From Gordonia sp. X0973 (GTDB taxonomy: Bacteria > Actinomycetota > Actinomycetes > Mycobacteriales > Mycobacteriaceae): DNA of 64,000 bases. Positions 1 through 10,810 of this stretch are shown here, in pieces; position 1 is the first letter of the stretch; each line of letters starts with the position of its first letter. Both the position numbers and the translations under genes were made by a program. Location of the stretch: NCBI RefSeq assembly GCF_013348785.1, contig NZ_CP054691.1, forward strand, positions 1,984,001 through 2,048,000, read 5' to 3'. The notes under the pieces were generated by a model that saw nothing but the letters and a program-made list of their open reading frames with translations, did not search any database and had not been told where the DNA came from.

Positions 1-669
1 GGTCAGCTCGCGCGGCGACGGTGCCGGGGTCTCACCGGAACCGCCGTTGGACCCGTTGCCGCGGGCCGCACCGGTGTCGGCGGCCGGAGGTGCCACGGGG
101 TTGGCCAAGGCCACGACGGCCAGTCGCAGCGCCGCGGTCAGGTCGAGGCCCGGCTCGAATGATTCGCCCAGCGTCGCGGTGATCGCATCGGTGTGCCCGC
201 CCATCACCAGGAACCGGGTCTCGTCGACGACGGACCCGTCATAGCCGATGCGGTACAGCTGCGACGGCGTGTCCCTCCCCGGCTTGGCGACCTCGGCGAC
301 GCACAGCTCGACCTCGTACGGCTTGGGCTGCTCGGTGAACACCGTGCCCAACGTCGTCGCATACGCGTTGGCCAGGGAGAGTCCGCTGACGTCGGCGCGG
401 TCGTAGCTGTAGCCGCGCAGATCCGCCAACTGGATGCCGGCGCGGCGCAGGCTCTCGAATTCGTTGTATTTGCCGACGGCCGCGAACCCGATCCGGTCGT
501 AGATCTCCGACACCTTGCGCAGCGTGTTCGACGGGTTCTCCGCGACGAACAGCACGCCGTCGGCGTAGGTCAGGGTGACGACGCTGCGGCCCCGCGCGAT
601 GCCCTTGCGCGCCAGCTCGGAGCGGTCGCGCATGATCTGCTCGGCACTGGCGTAATACGGGAAGGTCAT
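1..669 (-). CDS. prcA: Proteasome subunit alpha PrcA (3' end outside window)
   Basis: This is the alpha subunit of the bacterial 20S proteasome. It forms the outer rings of the cytosolic core particle and the gate to which the Mpa ATPase docks. The first 223 residues are present. They begin [20 protein letters not shown], the typical N-terminal gate segment and H0 helix, followed by [20 protein letters not shown]. The end in view is a Gly/Ser/Pro-rich tail, as in other actinobacterial alpha subunits, so only a short C-terminus is likely missing. The ATG overlaps the prcB stop in an ATGA arrangement, so the two subunits are translationally coupled. It is the last proteasome gene of the pup-prcB-prcA unit in this window. 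Confidence 0.95.
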   Translation of the reverse strand, partial: MTFPYYASAEQIMRDRSELARKGIARGRSVVTLTYADGVLFVAENPSNTLRKVSEIYDRIGFAAVGKYNEFESLRRAGIQLADLRGYSYDRADVSGLSLANAYATTLGTVFTEQPKPYEVELCVAEVAKPGRDTPSQLYRIGYDGSVVDETRFLVMGGHTDAITATLGESFEPGLDLTAALRLAVVALANPVAPPAADTGAARGNGSNGGSGETPAPSPRELT

Positions 670-1517
670 CGCTGCTCCCCCGTCTCGCCGCTCTCGCGCC
701 GGTCGGCCGCGTAGCGCTCCTCACGACCGGCCACGATGCCGGCGGCCGCAGCCTCGATCAGCGGCTCTGGCACCTCGCTGGCACCGTCGGGACCGACCGT
801 CACCGCGGTCGGGAAGATCTTGCGCACCGGGTCCGGCCCGGCTGTGGCCGAGTCGTCGTCGGCGGCGTCGTAGAGCGCCTCCACCGCGATCGCCAATGCT
901 TCCTCGGCGCTCAAATCGCCCCGGTAGAGCTTCTTGAGCGAGGACTTGGCGAACACCGAGCCGGAGCCGATCGCCTGGTAGCCGCCGAATTCCTCGTGGC
1001 GGTCCCCGGCCATGTCGAAGGAGAAGATCCGACCGCGTGCGGTCGGGGCGGCGTCGGAATCGAATCCGACGAGCAGCGGGATCGCGGCGAGGCCCTGCAT
1101 GGCCGCCCCCAGGTTGCCCCGCACCATCGCCGCCATCCGCGACACCTTGCCGTCGAGGGTGAGGGAGACGCCCTCGATCTTCTCGTAGTGTTCGAGTTCC
1201 ACGGCGAACAGGCGGACCATCTCCACGGCAATCCCCGCGGTACCCGCGATACCCGCGGCGGAATAGTCGTCGGTGATGAACACCTTCTGGATGTCGCGGG
1301 TGGCGATCATGTTGCCCATCGTGGCCCGCCGATCACCGGCGATCACCACGCCGCCGGCATAGGCGACGGCGACGATCGTCGTGCCGTGCGGAACCGAGTC
1401 GGCCGCGCCCGGTGTCACGCCGTGCCGCTCGATGCGACGACCGGGCAGCAGCTCGGGCGCGTGGCCGGCAAGGTAATCGGTGAACGAGGAGATGTCCGGG
1501 CCGTGGGACCGACTCAC
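666..1517 (-). CDS. prcB: Proteasome subunit beta PrcB
   Basis: This is the catalytic beta subunit of the 20S core, an N-terminal nucleophile hydrolase made as a propeptide form. The protein is 283 residues with a GTG start. The propeptide runs to about residue 45, ending SVPHG. The mature chain would begin [20 protein letters not shown], giving Thr46 as the active-site nucleophile after autocleavage. Acidic and lysine residues of the Ntn fold follow ([20 protein letters not shown]). The GTG overlaps the pup stop (GTGA) and the gene's own stop overlaps the prcA start (ATGA), so pup, prcB and prcA form one tightly coupled unit. Longer in-frame upstream extensions were rejected because they would run through pup. 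Confidence 0.96.
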   Translation of the reverse strand: MSRSHGPDISSFTDYLAGHAPELLPGRRIERHGVTPGAADSVPHGTTIVAVAYAGGVVIAGDRRATMGNMIATRDIQKVFITDDYSAAGIAGTAGIAVEMVRLFAVELEHYEKIEGVSLTLDGKVSRMAAMVRGNLGAAMQGLAAIPLLVGFDSDAAPTARGRIFSFDMAGDRHEEFGGYQAIGSGSVFAKSSLKKLYRGDLSAEEALAIAVEALYDAADDDSATAGPDPVRKIFPTAVTVGPDGASEVPEPLIEAAAAGIVAGREERYAADRRESGETGEQR

Positions 1518-1705
1518 TGGCCGCCCTTCTGCACGTAGGCGCGCACGAAGTCCTCGGCGTTCTCCTCCAACACGTCGTCGATCTCGTCGAGCAGATCGTC
1601 GGTGTCTTCGGCGAGCTTCTCGCGGCGCTCCTGACCGGCCGAGCCGTCGGGACCGAGGTCGCCGTCGTCGCCGCCCCCGCCGGATCGTTTCTGTTCCTGC
1701 GCCAT
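1514..1705 (-). CDS. pup: Prokaryotic ubiquitin-like protein Pup
   Basis: Pup is the small disordered tag conjugated to lysines of proteasome substrates. This copy is 63 residues, the usual family size. It has a Gly/Asp-rich N-terminal half, an acidic helical segment ([19 protein letters not shown]) that binds the Mpa coiled coils, and the C-terminus GGQ. The final Gln means that it must be deamidated by Dop to Glu before PafA can ligate it. The start was taken at MAQEQK because an upstream in-frame Met would add 18 residues absent from the family. It is followed with overlap by prcB and preceded by dop with a 99-base gap. The ligase pafA is not in the window. Confidence 0.96.
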   Translation of the reverse strand: MAQEQKRSGGGGDDGDLGPDGSAGQERREKLAEDTDDLLDEIDDVLEENAEDFVRAYVQKGGQ

Positions 1706-1804
1706 GCCGCCTCCATTCACATCGGCCCCGCTCGCTGGCGCTCCCGGCGGCCGGATCACACGAATCAGGTTCCACCCTATCCGAACCTGCCCGTTGCCTC
1801 CCGG

Positions 1805-3307
1805 CTACTTCGCGGTCAATTGGTCCACCAGTTCGGCGGCCGAGTTGACCGAGTCGAGCAGCTCGCCGACGTGGGAACGGCTGCCGCGCAACGGTTCCAG
1901 CGTCGGAATCCGGATGAGGGAATCCCCGCCCAGGTCGAAGATGACCGAATCCCAGCTGGCCGCGGCGATGTCGGCGCCGAAGCGGCGCAGGCACTCGCCC
2001 CGGAAGTAGGCCCGGGTGTCCGGCGGCGGCGAGGTGACCGCCGCCATCACCTGTGCCTCGTCGACGAGGCGTTTCATCGAACCGCGGGCGACGAGGCGGT
2101 TGTACAGGCCCTTGTCCAGGCGCACGTCGCTGTACTGCAGGTCGATGAGCGCCAGCCGCGGTGCGGACCAGCCGAGGCCCTCGCGCTGGCGGAATCCTTC
2201 GAGCAGCCGCAGCTTCGCCGGCCAGTCGAGGATGCCGGCGCATTCCATCGGGTCGCGCTCCAACCGGTCCAGCACGTCGGCCCAGGTGGTGAGCACCCGG
2301 GCGGCCGACTCGTCGTCGGAGTGGTGCAGGTCGTGGAAGGCCTGGCACCGCGCGAGGTATTCGCGCTGGATCGCCAGGCCGGTCATCTCGCGGCCGTCGG
2401 CGAGGGCGACCGTGGCCGCCAGCGTCGGGTCGTGGCTGATGGCGTGGACGGCGGCGACCGGGCGCGCGAGTTCGAGGTCGGAGAGGTCGACCCCCGCCTC
2501 GATGAGGTCGAGCACCAGCGAGGTCGTCCCGACCTTGAGATAGGTCGCGGTTTCGGCGAGGTTGGCGTCGCCGATGATGACGTGCAGCCGGCGGTAGCGC
2601 TCGGGGTCGGAGTGCGGCTCGTCGCGGGTGTTGATGATGCCGCGCTTGAGGGTGGTCTCCAGGCCCACCTCGACCTCGATGTAGTCGGCGCGCTGGGAGA
2701 GCTGGAACCCGGCCTCGTCACCGGATTGGCCGATTCCGACGCGACCCGATCCGCAGAACACCTGGCGCGACGCGAAGAACGGCGTCAGCCCGGTGACGAC
2801 GTCGCTGAACGGCGTGTCGCGGCTCATCAGATAGTTCTCGTGGGTCCCGTAGGAGGCGCCCTTGCCGTCGATGTTGTTCTTGTACAGCTGTAGGCGCGGG
2901 GCACCGGGGACGCTCGCCGCGTGGCGGGCGGCGGCCTCCATGACGCGCTCCCCCGCCTTGTCCCAGATCACCGCGTCCATCGGATCGGTGACCTCGGGCG
3001 CGGAGTACTCCGGATGCGCGTGGTCGACGTAGAGCCGCGCACCGTTGGTCAGGATCATGTTCGCCGCACCGATCTCGTCGGCGTCGATGATCGGCGCCGG
3101 ACCGCTGCTGCGCCCGAGGTCGAAGCCGCGGGCGTCGCGCATCGGCGACTCCACCTCGTAATCCCAGCGGGTGCGCTTGGCCCGCGGGACGCCGGCGGCA
3201 GCCGCGTACGCGAGAACCGCCTGGGTGGAGGTCATGATCGGGTTCGCCGACGGATCCCCCGGTGCGGAAATCCCGTATTCGACCTCGACCCCGATGATTC
3301 GCTGCAT
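1805..3307 (-). CDS. dop: Pup deamidase/depupylase Dop
   Basis: Dop deamidates the C-terminal Gln of Pup and also removes Pup from conjugates. It belongs to the carboxylate-amine ligase-like superfamily, together with PafA. The 500-residue length and the N-terminus [18 protein letters not shown] are characteristic. Glu8 and Glu10 lie on the strand that contributes to the nucleotide/Mg site. Further family blocks include [16 protein letters not shown] and [17 protein letters not shown]. The gene lies between mpa and pup on the same strand, which is the standard actinobacterial order. A GC-rich stem-loop occupies the short gap after mpa. The call as Dop rather than PafA rests on the order and on the absence of typical PafA N-terminal sequence. 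Confidence 0.94.
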   Translation of the reverse strand: MQRIIGVEVEYGISAPGDPSANPIMTSTQAVLAYAAAAGVPRAKRTRWDYEVESPMRDARGFDLGRSSGPAPIIDADEIGAANMILTNGARLYVDHAHPEYSAPEVTDPMDAVIWDKAGERVMEAAARHAASVPGAPRLQLYKNNIDGKGASYGTHENYLMSRDTPFSDVVTGLTPFFASRQVFCGSGRVGIGQSGDEAGFQLSQRADYIEVEVGLETTLKRGIINTRDEPHSDPERYRRLHVIIGDANLAETATYLKVGTTSLVLDLIEAGVDLSDLELARPVAAVHAISHDPTLAATVALADGREMTGLAIQREYLARCQAFHDLHHSDDESAARVLTTWADVLDRLERDPMECAGILDWPAKLRLLEGFRQREGLGWSAPRLALIDLQYSDVRLDKGLYNRLVARGSMKRLVDEAQVMAAVTSPPPDTRAYFRGECLRRFGADIAAASWDSVIFDLGGDSLIRIPTLEPLRGSRSHVGELLDSVNSAAELVDQLTAK

Positions 3308-3323
3308 GGGGCCAGCCTAGTAA

Positions 3324-3345
3324 CCGCCGCCGCGAACGGTGGCGG
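3324..3345 (-). other. Intercistronic stem-loop between mpa and dop
   Basis: Nine-base arms (CCGCCGCCG and CGGTGGCGG on the plus strand, one G-U pair) flank a four-base loop that reads TTCG on the transcribed minus strand. It lies between the mpa stop and the dop start and has no following T-run, so it is not a classical terminator. It could affect processing or relative expression of the two cistrons. Chance GC-rich pairing is also possible. Confidence 0.35.
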
Positions 3346-3351
3346 CGGGCA

Positions 3352-5052
3352 TTAGAGGTACTGCCCGGTCGACGTCTCGGTGTCGATCGCCCGGCTCGCC
3401 CCGGCACTCTTGCCGGTGACCAAGGTGCGGATGTACACGATCCGCTCGCCCTTCTTGCCCGAGATCCGCGCCCAGTCGTCGGGGTTGGTGGTGTTGGGCA
3501 GGTCCTCGTTCTCGGCGAACTCGTCGAGGATCGAATCCAGCAGGTGGCCGATCCGCAACCCGGGCTGACCCGACTCCAACTGCGCCTTGATGGCGTACTT
3601 CTTCGCCCGGTCGACGACGTTCTGGATCATCGCACCCGAGTTGAAGTCCTTGAAGTACATGACTTCCTTGTCACCGTTGGCATAGGTGACCTCGAGGAAT
3701 CGGTTGTCCTCGCTCTCGGCGTACATCCGGTCGACGACCCGCTCGATCATCGCCCGCACGCAGGCCGCGCGGTCGCCGTCGAACTCGGCCACGTCGTCGG
3801 GGTGGATCGGCAGGTCCTCGGTGAGGTACTTGCTGAAGATGTCGATGGCCGACTCCGCGTCGGGCCGCTCGATCTTGATCTTCACGTCCAGGCGGCCGGG
3901 CCGCAGGATGGCCGGGTCGATCATGTCCTCGCGGTTGGAGGCGCCGATGACGATGACGTTCTCCAGACCCTCCACCCCGTCGATCTCGCTGAGCAGCTGC
4001 GGGACCACGGTCGTCTCCACGTCGGAGGACACGCCCGAGCCGCGGGTGCGGAAGATCGAGTCCATCTCGTCGAAGAAGACGATGACCGGCGTGCCCTCGG
4101 AGGCCTTTTCGCGCGCCCGCTGGAAGATCAGCCGGATGTGGCGCTCGGTCTCGCCGACGAACTTGTTCAGCAGTTCCGGGCCCTTGATGTTGAGGAAGTA
4201 CGACTTGGCCTCGTGGGCGTCGTCGCCGCGCGCCTCGGCCATCTTGCGGGCCAGGGAGTTGGCGACGGCCTTGGCGATCAGCGTCTTGCCACAACCGGGG
4301 GGACCGTAGAGCAGCACACCCTTGGGCGGCCGCAACGAATACTCCTTGAACAGCTCCTTGTGCAGGAACGGCAACTCCACGGCGTCGCGGATCTGCTCGA
4401 TCTGACGTCCCAGCCCGCCGATGTCGGAGTAGTCGACGTCGGGGACCTCCTCCAGCACCAGATCCTCGACCTCGGCCTTGGGGATGCGCTCGAAGGCGAC
4501 GCCGGCCTTGTTGTCGATCAGCAGCGAATCACCCGGGCGCAGCTTGCGCCGCCGCTCGTCGGGGTCGTCGGTCGGGCGCAGCGGCTCGGCGAGCACGATG
4601 ACCCGCTCCTCGTCGGCATGTCCGACGACGAGTGCGCGCTCCCCGTCGGCGAGCACCTCGCGCAGCGTCGCGATCTCGCCGGAGACGTCGAAATCACACT
4701 CTTCGACGACGGTGAGCGCCTCGTTGAGGCGCAGCGTCTGCCCGACCCGCATCTGCGCGACGTCCAGGTTCGGCGACACCGTCAGGCGCATCTTGCGTCC
4801 CGAGGTGAAAACGTCGACGGTCGCGTCGTCGGGGTAGAGCGCCTGCAACACGCCGTAGCCGCTCGGCGGCTGGCCGAGACGGTCCACCTCCTCGCGCAGC
4901 GCGACCAATTGCTGACGGGCCTCTTTGAGGGTGTCCAGAAGCTTCGCGTTGCGCGCCGAGAGGTTGTCCACCCGCTCCTGCAGCTGCTCGGCGGTGCCGG
5001 TCGGGGCCGACCCGCCGGTCCCCCGGTTACCACCCACGTATTCGTTCGTCAC
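3352..5052 (-). CDS. mpa: Proteasome-associated AAA ATPase Mpa/ARC
   Basis: Mpa is the hexameric unfoldase that recognises Pup and threads pupylated proteins into the 20S core. The 566-residue protein has an N-terminal coiled coil (about residues 20-60) that binds Pup, then OB-type domains to about 190. The AAA module carries Walker A GPPGCGKT (250-257) and Walker B VIVFFDEM (323-330). The extreme C-terminus is GQYL, carrying the penultimate Tyr motif that docks into pockets between PrcA subunits. It is the first gene of the proteasome cluster here, 38 bases downstream of trmI. All expected catalytic elements are present. Confidence 0.96.
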   Translation of the reverse strand: MTNEYVGGNRGTGGSAPTGTAEQLQERVDNLSARNAKLLDTLKEARQQLVALREEVDRLGQPPSGYGVLQALYPDDATVDVFTSGRKMRLTVSPNLDVAQMRVGQTLRLNEALTVVEECDFDVSGEIATLREVLADGERALVVGHADEERVIVLAEPLRPTDDPDERRRKLRPGDSLLIDNKAGVAFERIPKAEVEDLVLEEVPDVDYSDIGGLGRQIEQIRDAVELPFLHKELFKEYSLRPPKGVLLYGPPGCGKTLIAKAVANSLARKMAEARGDDAHEAKSYFLNIKGPELLNKFVGETERHIRLIFQRAREKASEGTPVIVFFDEMDSIFRTRGSGVSSDVETTVVPQLLSEIDGVEGLENVIVIGASNREDMIDPAILRPGRLDVKIKIERPDAESAIDIFSKYLTEDLPIHPDDVAEFDGDRAACVRAMIERVVDRMYAESEDNRFLEVTYANGDKEVMYFKDFNSGAMIQNVVDRAKKYAIKAQLESGQPGLRIGHLLDSILDEFAENEDLPNTTNPDDWARISGKKGERIVYIRTLVTGKSAGASRAIDTETSTGQYL

Positions 5053-5090
5053 AACGACTCCTCTCGCCCTGACTCCACGCTACCCGGCGA

Positions 5091-6936
<1,846 letters not shown>

Positions 6937-6949
6937 TCGGCGGCGGCGT

Positions 6950-7795
6950 TCAGAACCGGCAGGACCGGATATCGGTGGCGAGAATCGCCTTGGCGCCCAA
7001 CTCGGCGAGCTCGTCCATGAGGTTCTGGTGGTCGCGACGCGGCACCATCGCGCGCACCGCCACCCAGTCCGGGTCGGCCATCGGGGCGACCGTCGGCGAC
7101 TCCAGGCCCGGCGTGAGCTGGGAGGCCCGGTCGAGCAGCGCCTTCGGGCAGTCGTAGTCGATCATCACGTACTGCTGGCCGAACACCACGCCCTGCACAC
7201 GCGCGACGAACTGCCGCGCCGGCTTGTCCAGTTCCGCCCCCGACCGCGACACCAGCACGCCCTCCGAGTCGCAGAGCGAGTCGCCGAAGGCGACCAGGTT
7301 GTGCTGCCGCAGCGTGCGACCCGATCCGACGACGTCGGCGATCGCGTCGGCGACGCCGAGCTGGATGGAGATCTCGACGGCCCCGTCGAGCCGGATGATC
7401 TCCGCCTCGATGCCGCGGCCCGCGAGATCCGCGCGCACCAGCGCCGGATACGACGTGGCGACGCGCTTGCCCGCAAGGTCGGCGACCGTCCAGGTCTGGC
7501 CCGCTGGTGCGGCATAGCGGAAGGTCGACGAGCCGAATCCCATCGCCAGCTGCTCGTCGACCTGGGCGCCGGAGTCGGCGGCCAGGTCACGGCCGGTGAT
7601 GCCGAGGTCGAGGGTGCCCTGCCCGACGTAGATGGCGATGTCTTTGGGGCGCAGGAAGAAGAATTCGACGTCGTTGGCGGTGTCGAGGACGGTGAGGTCT
7701 TTGGAGTCGGAGCGCTTGCGGTATCCGGCCTCGGCGAGCACGGCGCCGGCCGATTCGGAGAGCGCCCCCTTGTTGGGGACTGCTACGCGCAGCAT
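6950..7795 (-). CDS. hisG: ATP phosphoribosyltransferase HisG (long form)
   Basis: HisG catalyses the first step of histidine biosynthesis, joining ATP and PRPP. The 281-residue length indicates the long form, with a C-terminal ACT-like regulatory domain for histidine feedback, so no HisZ partner is needed. The N-terminus [20 protein letters not shown], the [21 protein letters not shown] block and the PRPP-binding region around [19 protein letters not shown] are diagnostic. The C-terminal domain includes [14 protein letters not shown] and [20 protein letters not shown]. It follows hisE on the same strand with a 61-base gap, the order also seen in mycobacteria away from the main his operon. 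Confidence 0.96.
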   Translation of the reverse strand: MLRVAVPNKGALSESAGAVLAEAGYRKRSDSKDLTVLDTANDVEFFFLRPKDIAIYVGQGTLDLGITGRDLAADSGAQVDEQLAMGFGSSTFRYAAPAGQTWTVADLAGKRVATSYPALVRADLAGRGIEAEIIRLDGAVEISIQLGVADAIADVVGSGRTLRQHNLVAFGDSLCDSEGVLVSRSGAELDKPARQFVARVQGVVFGQQYVMIDYDCPKALLDRASQLTPGLESPTVAPMADPDWVAVRAMVPRRDHQNLMDELAELGAKAILATDIRSCRF

Positions 7796-7856
7796 GAGAT
7801 GGGGTCCTTTTCGTCGGAGAACGTCAGCTGGATGCGGGGGCGGGCCGTCGAAACGG

Positions 7857-8120
7857 CTACAGGTGTCGGTACACGTCCGTCAGTTCCAACCCGCGTTTGA
7901 TCATCATCACCTGCAGCCAGTAGAGCAACTGGGAAATCTCCTCGCCCAACGACTCGTCGGACTCGTGTTCGGCGGCGAGCCACACCTCGCCGGCCTCTTC
8001 GATGATCTTCTTCCCCAACGTGTGGATGCCCGAGTCGAGTGCCGCGACCGTCCCGCTCCCGGCGGGCCTGGTCTGCGCTTTCTCGCCCAGTTCGGCGAAC
8101 AACTCCTCGAAGGTCTTCAC
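7857..8120 (-). CDS. hisE: Phosphoribosyl-ATP pyrophosphatase HisE
   Basis: HisE hydrolyses phosphoribosyl-ATP to phosphoribosyl-AMP, the second step of histidine synthesis. The 87-residue product has the all-alpha MazG-like fold signature: [19 protein letters not shown] with the metal-binding Glu pairs, then [23 protein letters not shown] start ([12 protein letters not shown]) was preferred because it aligns with family N-termini. An ATG 13 codons upstream would add an Arg-rich stretch unlike the family. It is a stand-alone HisE, not fused to HisI, and precedes hisG. Confidence 0.92.
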   Translation of the reverse strand: MKTFEELFAELGEKAQTRPAGSGTVAALDSGIHTLGKKIIEEAGEVWLAAEHESDESLGEEISQLLYWLQVMMIKRGLELTDVYRHL

Positions 8121-8179
8121 GGTTGCCCATCTTCCCACGCGGCGACGCCCCGGTTCCACTCAGCCGACCACTCGTCGAT

Positions 8180-9223
8180 TCAGTCGGGCAACTGCGCCCA
8201 CAAACCGAGTAGACGCGTGGTCTGCCGCGGCGAGTAGTTGTCGTCGGAGATCAGGTGGATGCGGTAGCCGCCGGGTGCGGACACGACGGCGATCCCCTCG
8301 TAGTTGTCCAGCAGCGGGTCGACCTGCGGTTCGCGGCTGCGCGCCCCGAGCGTCGGACAGCGGGCCAGGTCGGCGAGGAATCGACGGTGGAGCCGTCGTG
8401 GGCTGACGGTGCCACCGGCGGGTCCGACGACCGCGGTCGTCAGCACCGCGCTGTTGCCCCGCCCCGGGACGAAGGCCGCCTCGAGGACCACGATCCGGTC
8501 ATCCCGGTAGGCGGCGATGTCGGCGACGCGCATCCCGGGGCCGGGCCGGTAGAGCAGTTCGCGGGAGAACACGAACCTCCCGTCGCGGCCCCGGTGGTAG
8601 TCGAGGAAGCGCAGCGTGCGCTGGTCGTCGCCCAGCAGCGGCTTCTCCATCGCGGCGATCAGCCGATCCCCCGACGGCGTCGCGGTCAACCCTTCGAGAC
8701 TGCCGTTGGGCACGGCGCCGCCCGTCGGGGCGGTCGCGAACGGCGCCGGGATCGCAACGTCTTGGCGCCACTGCCCGTTTCCACCGAAGACGGTGACCCT
8801 CGGTCCGTTCTCGGAGCTGACCGCCAACGAGCCGTCTGACAGGACGGCCAGCCCCTCGTCGTCGGCCCGTCCGGGAAGCGGCAGACCGTCGCGTCCCCTG
8901 AGGCGGATGGGCGGCCCGGCGACCCGCGGTCGGGCCACCGGAAGCTCGTCGACACCGGTCAGCGGCCACACCAGCGCGGTGGACCGGACATGGTCGGGCA
9001 GGGCGAGGTAGCGGTTCCCACCCGGGTCGTGGGCCAGCGCGGACAGCCCGCCGATGCGGTCGCCGTAGGCGTCGCGCTTGTCGAGGGCGTCGGAATAGCC
9101 GACGGCCACCACCGACGGGGAACACGCGCCGGGCGGCACGGCGGCCGCCGGGGCGGCACGGTATCCGAGGCCGACGAGGATCAGCGCGACGACGACCGAG
9201 AGGTGAGACGACTTCAGAGGCAT
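8180..9223 (-). CDS. Secreted esterase-like phytase-family protein
   Basis: The protein resembles the esterase-like activity of phytase family (beta-propeller-type secreted proteins, possible phosphoesterase or esterase role). It has 347 residues, with a signal peptide of about 28 residues (hydrophobic VVVALILVGLGY ending near AAPAAA). Family-type blocks are GGLSALAHDPGGNRYLALPD, DDEGLAVLSDGSLAVSSENG, GSLEGLTATPSGDRLIAAME and the C-terminal DNYEGIAVVSAPGGYRIHLI followed by SDDNYSPRQTTRLL. It would act outside the cytoplasmic membrane. The substrate cannot be told from sequence. It ends 59 bases beyond the hisE start on the same strand and lies downstream of the dedA-like gene. Confidence 0.78.
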   Translation of the reverse strand: MPLKSSHLSVVVALILVGLGYRAAPAAAVPPGACSPSVVAVGYSDALDKRDAYGDRIGGLSALAHDPGGNRYLALPDHVRSTALVWPLTGVDELPVARPRVAGPPIRLRGRDGLPLPGRADDEGLAVLSDGSLAVSSENGPRVTVFGGNGQWRQDVAIPAPFATAPTGGAVPNGSLEGLTATPSGDRLIAAMEKPLLGDDQRTLRFLDYHRGRDGRFVFSRELLYRPGPGMRVADIAAYRDDRIVVLEAAFVPGRGNSAVLTTAVVGPAGGTVSPRRLHRRFLADLARCPTLGARSREPQVDPLLDNYEGIAVVSAPGGYRIHLISDDNYSPRQTTRLLGLWAQLPD

Positions 9224-9271
9224 GACCCGCCCAGGTTACGGGTGCCCGGGCACTGCCGGTCCGCGCGGCGG

Positions 9272-9889
9272 CTATCCGTCTTTCTGCGCGGCCCGGCTCC
9301 GACGTCCGCGGGCCAGGGTGATCGCCATCGGGATGACGACGCTCAACGCCGACCCGATGAAGAGCAGTTCCAGGTTGTCGCGCAGCATCGGCACCCCGCC
9401 GAGGAAATAGCCCAGGGTCAGCAGCGACGAACACCACAGAATGGATCCGAGTACGGAATAGATCGTGAATCGCGCCCGGTCCATCCGGGACAGCCCCGCC
9501 ATCAGCGGCACCAGCGTCCGCACGATGCCGATGAACCGGGCGAACACCACGGTGACCGGGCCGTACCGGTCGAAGAAGCGATTGGTCCGCCGTACCGGCT
9601 CGTCGCCGATGAATCTCATCATCCGCGTCTGCAGCGCGCGCGGCCCCAGGTGCTTGCCGATCAGATAGCCGCACTGGTCCCCGGCGATCGACGCCACCGG
9701 CAACGCGATGAGCAGCAGCCACAACGGGGCGAACGGCTGCGGCTGAGCGGCGAACAATCCGGCCGCGAACAGCAAGGAGTCACCGGGGAAGATGAAGCCG
9801 ACCAGCAGCCCGGTCTCGATGAACAGCAGCACCAGCAGGCCGATCAGCCCGGCTGAGCCGACGAATCCGGTCGCGTCGAAGGGGTTCAC
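9272..9889 (-). CDS. DedA family integral membrane protein
   Basis: DedA/VTT-domain proteins are polytopic inner-membrane proteins. Some act as undecaprenyl-phosphate or phospholipid flippases. This 205-residue copy shows the hallmark sequence ETGLLVGFIFPGDSLLFAAG with the conserved acidic and Gly-Asp residues, then GDQCGYLIGKHLG. A second half holds RFFDRYGPVTVVFARFIGI and RTLVPLMAGLSRM, with the essential Arg pair. About five hydrophobic segments are visible. The basic tail ends RRSRAAQKDG. It lies between the HAD phosphatase gene and the phytase-like gene, all on the minus strand. A specific lipid substrate cannot be assigned. Confidence 0.88.
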   Translation of the reverse strand: MNPFDATGFVGSAGLIGLLVLLFIETGLLVGFIFPGDSLLFAAGLFAAQPQPFAPLWLLLIALPVASIAGDQCGYLIGKHLGPRALQTRMMRFIGDEPVRRTNRFFDRYGPVTVVFARFIGIVRTLVPLMAGLSRMDRARFTIYSVLGSILWCSSLLTLGYFLGGVPMLRDNLELLFIGSALSVVIPMAITLARGRRSRAAQKDG

Positions 9890-9967
9890 GTTCCCGACTA
9901 TTCCGTGGCCGGGCGTCGCAGTGGTGAACGGCGGGTTACCGGTGGGCCGGGGCGCTCCACCGCGCGG

Positions 9968-10645
9968 TCACACAAGTGCGCTCCGCCACGCGTCGGCAAG
10001 CCCGTCCACGCCGATGCCGACCAGGGAATCGCGGAAGACCCGACCAGGACCTGGCTCGACCGGTACCGCCGACGGCACGATCAGCGCGGGACAACCGGCG
10101 GCGGCTGCGGAAGCGGCCCCGGTCGGCGAATCCTCGACGACCAGACAGGCACGCGGCTCGTAGCCCAGTACGTCGGCGGCGTGCAGATACGGGAACGGGG
10201 CCGGTTTACCCATCGGCACCTCGTCGCCGCAGACCGTCGCACTGAACCGGCTGCGCCCGATGGTCTCCAGCACCGTTTCGGTGAGTTCGCGCACCGTGTT
10301 GGTGACCAGCACCATCGCGATCCCGGCGTCGGCCACCGCGTCGAGGGCGTCGCGCGCCCCCGGCTGCCACTCCAGCCCGCGCGCGAACAATTCGGCCGTG
10401 TGGTCGAGCAGCCACCTCCCGTCACCGGCGGTGTCGCGGTCGTCGAGCGGGATCTGCGCAGCGTCATGGATCCGCGCGAGCGCGTCGGGGAGGGAGTTAC
10501 CCAGGGTGGAGGCGCGCAGCTGCTCGTCCATCACCACGCCGTGGCGCACGGCGAGGTCGCGCATCGCGACGTCCCAGATGGGCTCGGTGTCGACGAGGGT
10601 GCCGTCCATATCCCACAAGATCGCGGCCGGAAGATTGGTGCTCAC
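9968..10645 (-). CDS. HAD-superfamily hydrolase (phosphatase, subfamily IA)
   Basis: The 225-residue protein carries the HAD motif I DMDGTLVDTEP (catalytic Asp12 and Asp14), motif II VTNT in LVTNTVRELTE, and the motif III/IV region GKPAPFPYLHAADVLGYEPRACLVVEDSPTG split around the conserved Lys and acidic pair. The helical cap after motif I fits beta-phosphoglucomutase or phosphoglycolate phosphatase-like enzymes. A small phosphorylated metabolite is the probable substrate, but which one is unknown. In position it corresponds to the HAD genes often found near metH in related genomes. An ATG start is used. Confidence 0.88.
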   Translation of the reverse strand: MSTNLPAAILWDMDGTLVDTEPIWDVAMRDLAVRHGVVMDEQLRASTLGNSLPDALARIHDAAQIPLDDRDTAGDGRWLLDHTAELFARGLEWQPGARDALDAVADAGIAMVLVTNTVRELTETVLETIGRSRFSATVCGDEVPMGKPAPFPYLHAADVLGYEPRACLVVEDSPTGAASAAAAGCPALIVPSAVPVEPGPGRVFRDSLVGIGVDGLADAWRSALV

Positions 10646-10741
10646 CGTCGAATCATCGCACTGATCACCGCGTGGATGCCGCGCGGCGGGCGCACATCAC
10701 ACGCCCGACGACTCCGAGACCCAGCGCACGTATTGCCGCCT

Positions 10742-10806
10742 TCCTCCCGCACTTTCCCCTCCTCCCGACGGAGTTTCGGCGGGAGGAAGGGAAAAGTGCG
10801 GGAGGA
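10742..10806. repeat. Long near-perfect intergenic palindrome
   Basis: Two arms of 25 and 26 bases (left 10743-10767 beginning CCTCCCGCACTTTCC, right 10780-10805 beginning CGGGAGGAAGGGAAAAG) are reverse complements except for one extra base and one mismatch. They flank a 12-base loop. A further T-A pair extends the stem at the base. It lies in the 165-base gap between a HAD gene and a ThrE-type gene, both on the minus strand. The stem is far longer than a typical terminator and lacks a T-run at either end. It looks like a mobile or REP-like palindromic unit, though a strong transcript-stabilising hairpin is also possible. Confidence 0.7.
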
Positions 10807-10810
10807 GCGG

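Noticed and set aside
9242..9253. Perfect 12-base palindrome GTGCCCGGGCAC upstream of the phytase-like gene
   Set aside because: Too short and GC-rich to be significant alone in this genome, with no second site or known operator match.
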